Origin: Polyangium sp. (in: bacteria) | Lineage (GTDB): Bacteria > Myxococcota_A > Polyangia > Palsa-1104 | Assembly: GCA_025450955.1 (NCBI GenBank) | Contig: JANWLJ010000224.1 | Span: 1 to 13,066 of the forward strand | Direction: 5' to 3' | DNA: 13,066 bases | Part shown: piece after piece, positions 8,342-13,066 of the stretch | Numbering within the stretch: the first letter of the stretch is position 1 | Layout: each line of letters begins with the position of its first letter | Made by a program: the position numbers and the translations under genes | The notes under the pieces: generated by a model | Databases searched by the model: none | The model's input: only the letters and a program-made list of their open reading frames with translations | Told to the model about the DNA's origin: nothing

Positions 8342-9147
8342 CCGTGCCCCGTCGCGTGCAGCACCTGCCAGACCATCACCACCACCTCGAACAGGATGAG
8401 CAGCACCACCACCGTCTCGAGCCGCAAGGTCGAGCGCTGCCGCGCGAGATCCACCAGCACCACCAGGTTGTCCTGAAACATGCGCAGCTTCGCCTCGAAC
8501 GCGCGATAGCGATCGTCGAGCTCGAGCATGCGGTAGAGCCCATCCCACAAGCGATCGAGCGGCTCGCTCTCCCAGGTCGCGTCCGGCTTGTCGAACAGCG
8601 CCAGGGTCGAGATCACGTCGTTGCGGGTGGCGATGCACAGACCGATGAACTGCACCAGGTTGCGCACCCGCCCGGGAATCCGCCCGCGCTCGCGCAGATA
8701 GGCGGCGATGCGATCGGTCTCGGCTTCGATCTCCTCGACGTCGCGCGCGTAGTAATCCATCGACACCGACTGCGCGAGGATCAGCGCCACGATGTCCACC
8801 ACGTCGAGATCGAGGCGCGGCACCACCACCCGATCGAAGCGCACCTCGGCGGCCGCGCCCTCGCGCACCTCGACCAAAAAACTCTCCGTGAGCGGCGGCC
8901 GCGGCTCGCGCGGGACCTGCGCCATCACCGCCGCAAGCAGCCGCTTCTCGTCCTCGGCGCCGATGCCGACGAACACCAGCGCGCCGAAGTCATAGGCGAG
9001 CACCCAGCCGTCGCCGAGCGGCGCGAGCAGCCGCTCCTTGATGCGCGCCTCGGTCGCGCCCGCCGAGGTGAGCACCGGCGCCAGCTCGCGCAATTTGAAC
9101 ATGGCCGAAAAGCCGTAGGCCTGAATCGGGATGATCCGCGTTTCCAT
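8338..9147 (-). CDS. DUF155 / RMD1-family membrane-anchored protein
   Basis: Seen: 269 residues from ATG at 9147. The N-terminal alpha/beta part holds the family hallmark YDFGALVFVGIGAEDEKRLL (52-71). A middle segment, ALILAQSVSMDYYARDVEEI (121-140), is followed by a helical region with WESEPLDRLWDGLYRMLELD (192-211) and a long amphipathic helix (about 205-240). One membrane helix sits at the C-terminus (about 243-263) and ends at the short tail ATGHG, so the bulk is probably cytosolic and tail-anchored. Known: eukaryotic RMD1/RMND1 homologues act in the mitochondrial inner membrane, RMND1 supporting mitochondrial translation. The bacterial role is unknown. It lies 15 bases after the XRE-family gene and overlaps the DUF2064 gene by 4 bases, implying coupled translation. 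No clear Shine-Dalgarno. Confidence 0.88.
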   Translation of the reverse strand: METRIIPIQAYGFSAMFKLRELAPVLTSAGATEARIKERLLAPLGDGWVLAYDFGALVFVGIGAEDEKRLLAAVMAQVPREPRPPLTESFLVEVREGAAAEVRFDRVVVPRLDLDVVDIVALILAQSVSMDYYARDVEEIEAETDRIAAYLRERGRIPGRVRNLVQFIGLCIATRNDVISTLALFDKPDATWESEPLDRLWDGLYRMLELDDRYRAFEAKLRMFQDNLVVLVDLARQRSTLRLETVVVLLILFEVVVMVWQVLHATGHG

Positions 9148-9162
9148 GGCAGGCCGATGGTT

Positions 9163-10068
9163 CTAAGGCGCGCGCGGGAGAATCACTTGCAGCCGTCCCA
9201 CCACCAGCCACTCGCCGCCGACGACATACGACGGCTGCCAGGCGGCCAGCCCGACCGCGTTCGGCGGCTTGAGCCGGCGCAGCGCGAGCAGCCGCGAGCG
9301 GCGATGGCGCAAGAGCACCACCTCGCCGCGCCCCGGCTCGCCTTCGTTGGTAAAGCCGAGCAGCGCGCCCTTGGGCCAGCCCTCGCCGAGCGAGCTGTCC
9401 TCGAGCCGCACCGCGAAGCTGGGCGCGGCGGCGATCCGCTCGAGGTCGCCGCCGTAGCGCTCTCCGTCGGCGCCGCCGGTCATCGTGCAGAGCGGCCCGG
9501 CCAAAAGCGCGCGCGACACCTCGCCGAGATGGCGCTCGATCTCGCCGCGCTCTTTGGATGGCCGCAGGCCCGGCAGGTCGGCCGCCTTGAGCCCGAGCAC
9601 CCGCGCGATCACCACCGCGTGATCGTAGACCAGCCGGTGCTGGCCCGCGGTCCCTTCGAAGCGCACCAGCTCGCTCTCTTCCACTCCCGCCAGGCGCGCC
9701 ACCTGCTGCACGGACAGGCCGATCTGCTCGCGCCGCCGCTGAAAAATCTTCATCAGCGTCGGTGACAGCCGTCGCGAGCTCGACGGGCGCGGCGGCCGCG
9801 ACCCGCGGTTGATGGTCCGCTCGTCGAAGCCGTCTTCATCGTCGCCGTCGACTTCGCCTGGTGGCGAATCGGGCTCGTCTTCGAGCAGCTCATCGAGCTC
9901 GAGCTCCGCCTCGGCAAAGGCCGGCGGCAGCGCCTCCGGCTCGGGCTCGGCCCGCGCCGCTTGCGCGCCTTTGGGCCCATCGATGTGGGTCGGCCCGTCA
10001 TCGACGTGCCGTCCGGTGGCGAACCCCTTCGAGGTGTGGCTCCTCTTTCGATCGCTGCCGCGGGTCAC
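9163..10068 (-). CDS. XRE-family HTH regulator with LexA/S24-like C-terminal domain
   Basis: Seen, from GTG at 10068 (301 residues): a long disordered N-terminus with an acidic Glu/Asp stretch (about 42-83), a helix-turn-helix (about 106-162, including QIGLSVQQVARLAGVEESEL), and a C-terminal beta-rich domain (about 217-301). The last resembles the LexA/CI S24 fold: EDSSLGEGWPKGALLGF where the nucleophile serine region would be, then GEVVLLRHRRSRLLALRRL, where the catalytic Lys position seems to be Arg. It ends in VVGRLQVIL. Inference: a dimeric, probably non-self-cleaving repressor-type regulator. The start is uncertain: TTG at 10092 is in frame, neither has a Shine-Dalgarno, and a candidate promoter at 10074-10103 would favour 10068 or later. 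It is divergent from nuoA and heads the minus-strand block. Confidence 0.75.
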   Translation of the reverse strand: MTRGSDRKRSHTSKGFATGRHVDDGPTHIDGPKGAQAARAEPEPEALPPAFAEAELELDELLEDEPDSPPGEVDGDDEDGFDERTINRGSRPPRPSSSRRLSPTLMKIFQRRREQIGLSVQQVARLAGVEESELVRFEGTAGQHRLVYDHAVVIARVLGLKAADLPGLRPSKERGEIERHLGEVSRALLAGPLCTMTGGADGERYGGDLERIAAAPSFAVRLEDSSLGEGWPKGALLGFTNEGEPGRGEVVLLRHRRSRLLALRRLKPPNAVGLAAWQPSYVVGGEWLVVGRLQVILPRAP

Positions 10069-10073
10069 ACGAT

Positions 10074-10103
10074 ACGGTAGCCGCGCAAGCAAGCGGCCGT
10101 CAA
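10074..10103 (-). promoter_or_regulatory. Weak candidate promoter for the XRE-family gene
   Basis: On the minus strand, TTGACG (10103-10098) and TACCGT (10079-10074) are separated by 18 bp. The -35 matches 5 of 6 and the -10 matches 3 of 6 consensus bases. Its -35 faces the nuo -35 across about 30 bp, giving a back-to-back divergent layout. If used, transcription would start near 10067, making the GTG at 10068 nearly leaderless. Confidence 0.3.
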
Positions 10104-10132
10104 CTGGCGACGGGAAATCGGCCGCCCGCGCG

Positions 10133-10161
10133 TTGACACCCTGGGATCACCTCTTTATAGT
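10133..10161 (+). promoter_or_regulatory. Sigma-70-type promoter of the nuo operon
   Basis: TTGACA (10133-10138) is a perfect -35. A 17-bp spacer follows, then TATAGT (10156-10161), matching 5 of 6 bases of the -10. The expected start near 10168 leaves a leader of about 19 bases before nuoA, including its GAGG ribosome site at 10175-10178. It is the clearest promoter in the window and consistent with strong housekeeping expression. Confidence 0.8.
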
Positions 10162-10186
10162 CTGCGCCACCTTCGAGGCATTTGGC

Positions 10187-10578
10187 ATGACGGTCTCCTA
10201 CACCCCGGTCCTGGTCGCGCTGATCTTCGGCGGCGTGTTCGGTCTCATCTTTCTCGGGCTGGCGATCGCGTTCGGCCCCAAGCACGAGACCGCCGAAAAG
10301 CTCGCCCCCTTCGAGTGCGGCTCCGAGCCGATCGGCTCGCCGCGGGTGCGCTTCTCGGTCAAGTTCTACCAGGTCGCGATCCTCTTTCTGGTCTTCGACA
10401 TCGAGTCGGCGTTCCTCTACCCGTGGGCGATCCTCTATCGCAAGCTGTCGTGCACCGGCGCGGTCGTGGCGGGCACCTGCGCTTCGGGGATCACCTTCTT
10501 CGGCCTGACCGAGATGCTGGTGTTCCTGCTCGTTCTCGTCGCTGCGCTCGCCTATACCTGGAAGAAAAAGGCCATCGG

Positions 10579-10588
<10 letters not shown>
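10187..10588 (+). CDS. nuoA: NADH-quinone oxidoreductase subunit A
   Basis: Membrane subunit at the junction of the quinone chamber and the proton-pumping arm of complex I. Seen: 133 residues and three membrane helices (about 7-29, 59-83, 100-123). The first loop carries FECGSEP (42-48), including the conserved Cys44, and the start of helix 2 reads VKFYQVAILFLVFDIE (58-73) with the conserved acidic pair D71 and E73; E109 lies in helix 3. ATG at 10187 is chosen because GAGG sits 8 bases upstream and the protein then begins directly before helix 1. The frame stays open far upstream, but that part lies above the promoter. First gene of the operon; its last 10 bases overlap nuoB. Confidence 0.96.
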
Positions 10589-11087
<499 letters not shown>

Positions 11088-11091
<4 letters not shown>

Positions 11092-11579
11092 GCTTGGCCG
11101 TCCTTCAGCGCGCCAAGGAGCTCCTCGGCGACACCATCAAGTCGACCCACAGCTATCGCGGCGACGACACGCTGGTGGTGGACGCGGCGGCGATCGTCGA
11201 GGTGATGCGTCTTCTCAAAGACGAAGTGGGGATGGACTTTCTGGTCGACCTCACCTGCGTCGACTATCTCGGGCGCGAGCCGCGCTTCGAGGTGGTCTAT
11301 CACCTGCGCTCGATGAAGACCGGCGAGCGGCTCCGGGTCAAGGCGCCGCTCGACGAGCCGGAGGATGGATCGAACCCGGCGCTCGACTCGGTGGTGCCCT
11401 TGTGGGCGGGCGCCAACTGGTTCGAGCGCGAGGTCTGGGACCTCTACGGCATCCGCTTTCACAACCACCCCGACCTCCGGCGAATCCTCATGTACGAGGA
11501 GTTCGTCGGCCATCCGCTGCGCAAGGACTATCCCAAAGAGCGCCGCCAGCCGCTCGTGCGGCGCGACCCCAACGAATGA
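11088..11579 (+). CDS. nuoC: NADH-quinone oxidoreductase subunit C
   Basis: Peripheral-arm 30-kDa-type subunit that packs against NuoD and NuoB. Seen: 163 residues from ATG at 11088, with the ATGA overlap to nuoB. The middle has the family pattern FLVDLTCVDYLGREPRFEVVYHL (51-73) and the hallmark C-terminal run ANWFEREVWDLYGIRFHNHPDL (109-130), RRIL and GHPLRKDYP (141-149). Separate from nuoD, so this is not the fused nuoCD of enterobacteria. The stop TGA at 11577-11579 is followed by a 72-base gap to nuoD that contains hairpins and a small overlapping frame. Confidence 0.96.
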
Positions 11580-11659
11580 GCAATTTCGGAGAAATTGCGA
11601 TCTACAAGGAGTCGGGCTCGTTGAGCCCAGAAGGGGCTCATACAAGCGATCATGGCTGA
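11576..11659 (+). other. Possible 27-codon linking ORF between nuoC and nuoD
   Basis: An ATG at 11576 overlaps the nuoC stop as ATGA. The frame runs 27 codons (MSNFGEIAIYKESGSL...) to TGA at 11657-11659, which overlaps the nuoD start by 8 bases. It would bridge the only sizeable gap in the operon by translational coupling. Against a real protein: about 11 of 26 third positions are A or T, unlike the neighbours, and the DNA is occupied by inverted repeats. I have no family for it. Confidence 0.2.
11580..11639 (+). promoter_or_regulatory. Hairpins in the nuoC-nuoD gap
   Basis: GCAATTTC-gga-GAAATTGC (11580-11598) is a perfect 8-bp stem with a 3-base loop, immediately after the nuoC stop. GGGCTC (11614-11619), GAGCCC (11623-11628) and GGGCTC (11634-11639) follow, so the middle arm can pair with either flank. 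An AAGGAG lies at 11606-11611 between the two structures. No T tract follows, so these are not intrinsic terminators; they may adjust RNA processing or nuoD translation. Confidence 0.5.
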
Positions 11660-12914
11660 AGCGAAGAAGCTCGTGCTCGGTGTGCAAGAGCCCGAGGACC
11701 AATCCGAGTACGACCGCGAATTCTCCGACGACGACGAGCTCCCCACCGAGCCGATGACGCTCAACATGGGCCCGTCGCATCCGGCGATGCACGGCACGGT
11801 GCGGATCATCCTCACCGTCGAGGGCGAGACGGTCAAGAGCGGCGACGTGCAGGTCGGCTATCTGCACCGCTGCTTCGAAAAAGAGGCGGAGCACGCCACC
11901 TGGACCCAGGTGTTCCCCTACACCGACCGTCTCAATTACGTCTCGCCGATGCTCAACAACGTCGGCTACGCGCTCGCGGTCGAGAAGCTGCTCGGCGTGG
12001 TCGAGCGCATCCCCGAGCGCGCGCAGTACATCCGGGTGATCGTCGGCGAGCTGTCGCGGATCACCGACCACCTGACCGCCACCGCCGCCGGCGCGATGGA
12101 GCTCGGCGCGATGACCATCTTCTTCTGGTGCATCAAGGGCCGGGAGTGGATCTACGAGCTGCTCGAGGAGCTGTCGGGCGCGCGCCTCACCCACTCCTAC
12201 GTGCGGGTCGGCGGAGTCGCCTACGATCTGACTCCCAACTTCGCCGACAAGGTGCAGGCGCTCTTTCCCAAGCTCGAAAAAATCCTGAAAGACGTCGGCG
12301 ACACCACCCTCGAGCTGAGCTTCTTTCGCGACCGCATGGACGGCACCGGCGTCATCAGCCGCGAGCGCGCGATCCAGTACGGCTGGACCGGCCCGGCGCT
12401 GCGCTCGACGGGAATTCCCTACGACGTGCGCAAGGACCATCCCTACCTGGTCTACGATCGCTTCGACTTCGAGGTCCCGGTCGGGTCCAAGGGCGACAAC
12501 TTCGATCGCTTCATCGTCCGCATCGAGGAGATTCGGCAGTCGATGAAGATCCTCGCGCAGGCCTTCGCCCAGATCGCGCCCGGCAAGGTGGTGCTCGACG
12601 ATCCGCGGATCATCCTGCCGCCCAAGCAGGAGGTCTATAACTCGATCGAAGGGATGATCGGCCACTTCAAGCTGATCGTCGACGGGATCAAGGTGCCGCC
12701 CGGCGAGGTCTACTCCTACACCGAAGGCGGCAACGGCGAGCTCGGCTTCTACATCGTCTCCGACGGCACCGGCCGGCCCTACAAGTGTCGGGTGCGGCCG
12801 CCCTGCTTCTGCATCGTCTCGGCGCTGCCCGAGCTGATCAAAGATCGGCCGCTCGCCGACATCGTTCCCACCTTCGACATGATGAACATGATCGGCGGCG
12901 AGTGTGATCGCTAA
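11652..12914 (+). CDS. nuoD: NADH-quinone oxidoreductase subunit D (quinone site)
   Basis: 49-kDa-type subunit that, with NuoB, forms the quinone reduction site. Seen: 420 residues from ATG at 11652. The core begins at EPMTLNMGPSHPAMHGT (33-49), with H47 at the place of the quinone-gating His of Thermus NuoD, and continues with GYLHRCFEKEAEHATW (69-84) and PYTDRLNYVSP (89-99), whose Y96 corresponds to the quinone-binding Tyr. It ends in the usual MMNMIGGECDR. Odd points: an acidic N-terminal extension of about 30 residues, and Cys74 where most NuoD have Gly in HRG(F/I)EK. No Shine-Dalgarno lies at proper distance (AAGGGG is 15 bases away), which makes coupling or leader structure relevant. 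The stop overlaps nuoG as TAATG. Confidence 0.97.
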   Translation: MAEAKKLVLGVQEPEDQSEYDREFSDDDELPTEPMTLNMGPSHPAMHGTVRIILTVEGETVKSGDVQVGYLHRCFEKEAEHATWTQVFPYTDRLNYVSPMLNNVGYALAVEKLLGVVERIPERAQYIRVIVGELSRITDHLTATAAGAMELGAMTIFFWCIKGREWIYELLEELSGARLTHSYVRVGGVAYDLTPNFADKVQALFPKLEKILKDVGDTTLELSFFRDRMDGTGVISRERAIQYGWTGPALRSTGIPYDVRKDHPYLVYDRFDFEVPVGSKGDNFDRFIVRIEEIRQSMKILAQAFAQIAPGKVVLDDPRIILPPKQEVYNSIEGMIGHFKLIVDGIKVPPGEVYSYTEGGNGELGFYIVSDGTGRPYKCRVRPPCFCIVSALPELIKDRPLADIVPTFDMMNMIGGECDR

Positions 12915-13066
12915 TGGCTGAGACTCCCAATCCGGCGCCCTCGCAAAGCACCGTCACCCTGAAGATCGACGGGCAGTCGGTCACCGTCCCGAAGGGCACC
13001 AACGTGCTCGAGGCGGCCCGCTCGCTCGGCGTGAACATCAGCTTCTTCTGCTACCACCCCGGCCTG
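12914..13066 (+). CDS. nuoG: NADH-quinone oxidoreductase subunit G, N-terminal fragment (runs off right edge)
   Basis: Seen: the first 51 codons from ATG at 12914, which shares one base with the nuoD stop (TAATG). After a 12-residue Pro/Ser-rich start comes the beginning of a [2Fe-2S] ferredoxin-like domain: VTLKIDGQSVTVPKGTNVLE (14-33), AARSLGV, then FFCYHPGL with the first cluster cysteine C46. This matches the N-terminus of NuoG, the large iron-sulfur subunit that receives electrons from NuoE/NuoF. HoxU or a formate dehydrogenase subunit share this domain; the operon context makes NuoG much more likely. The remaining cluster ligands lie beyond the window. Confidence 0.88.
   Translation, partial: MAETPNPAPSQSTVTLKIDGQSVTVPKGTNVLEAARSLGVNISFFCYHPGL

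Noticed and set aside
7237..9765. 842-codon plus-strand open frame
   Set aside because: It is antisense to four well-supported minus-strand genes, has an Arg/His/Pro-rich composition typical of GC-rich shadows, and has no recognisable domain.

Overview
The window is GC-rich, third codon positions are almost all G or C, and genes are densely packed with short or overlapping junctions. These traits, a NuoB and NuoD of the style I associate with Myxococcota (for example the NuoB stretch GVCASTGGFYQNY), a HAMP-array sensor kinase, Asp/Gly/Pro-rich lipoprotein linkers and a winged-helix plus DUF5985-type cassette point to a deltaproteobacterium in the broad sense, most likely Myxococcota. This rests on recalled family resemblance, not on a search. 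No tRNA, rRNA, CRISPR array, insertion sequence or phage gene is visible, and no gene-free stretch exceeds 300 bases.

Layout. (1) 1-1088, minus: the N-terminal 362 codons of a soluble multi-HAMP sensor kinase; the rest lies left of the window. (2) 1212-2134, plus: a tight three-gene cassette of a small winged-helix-like protein and two related three-helix membrane proteins (DUF5985-like). (3) 2135-2177: two tandem dyads between convergent gene ends. (4) 2178-10068, minus: eight co-directional genes. In transcription order these are an XRE regulator with a LexA/S24-like C-terminal domain, a DUF155/RMD1-family membrane protein, a DUF2064 glycosyltransferase-like protein, a Crp/Fnr regulator, accD, folC, a secreted AMIN-domain protein and an Ig-like-repeat lipoprotein. 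(5) 10133-13066, plus: a good sigma-70-type promoter followed by nuoA, nuoB, nuoC, nuoD and the start of nuoG.

How they work together. The right-hand operon encodes the membrane subunit A, the quinone/N2-cluster module B-C-D and the start of the electron-input subunit G of respiratory complex I. The minus-strand block mixes housekeeping metabolism (AccD for malonyl-CoA, FolC for folate) with regulators and envelope proteins. Junctions from the XRE gene through folC are -4 to 28 nt, so these genes are probably cotranscribed. The last two, behind gaps of 79 and 56 nt, may have their own promoters.

I do not see clear evidence of a new defence, mobile or biosynthetic system. The best candidates for second looks are the uncharacterised winged-helix/membrane-pair cassette, the helically phased GAAC/GTTC half-sites at 2132-2177, the hidden 27-codon reading frame and competing hairpins between nuoC and nuoD, and the divergent S24-like regulator beside the nuo promoter.
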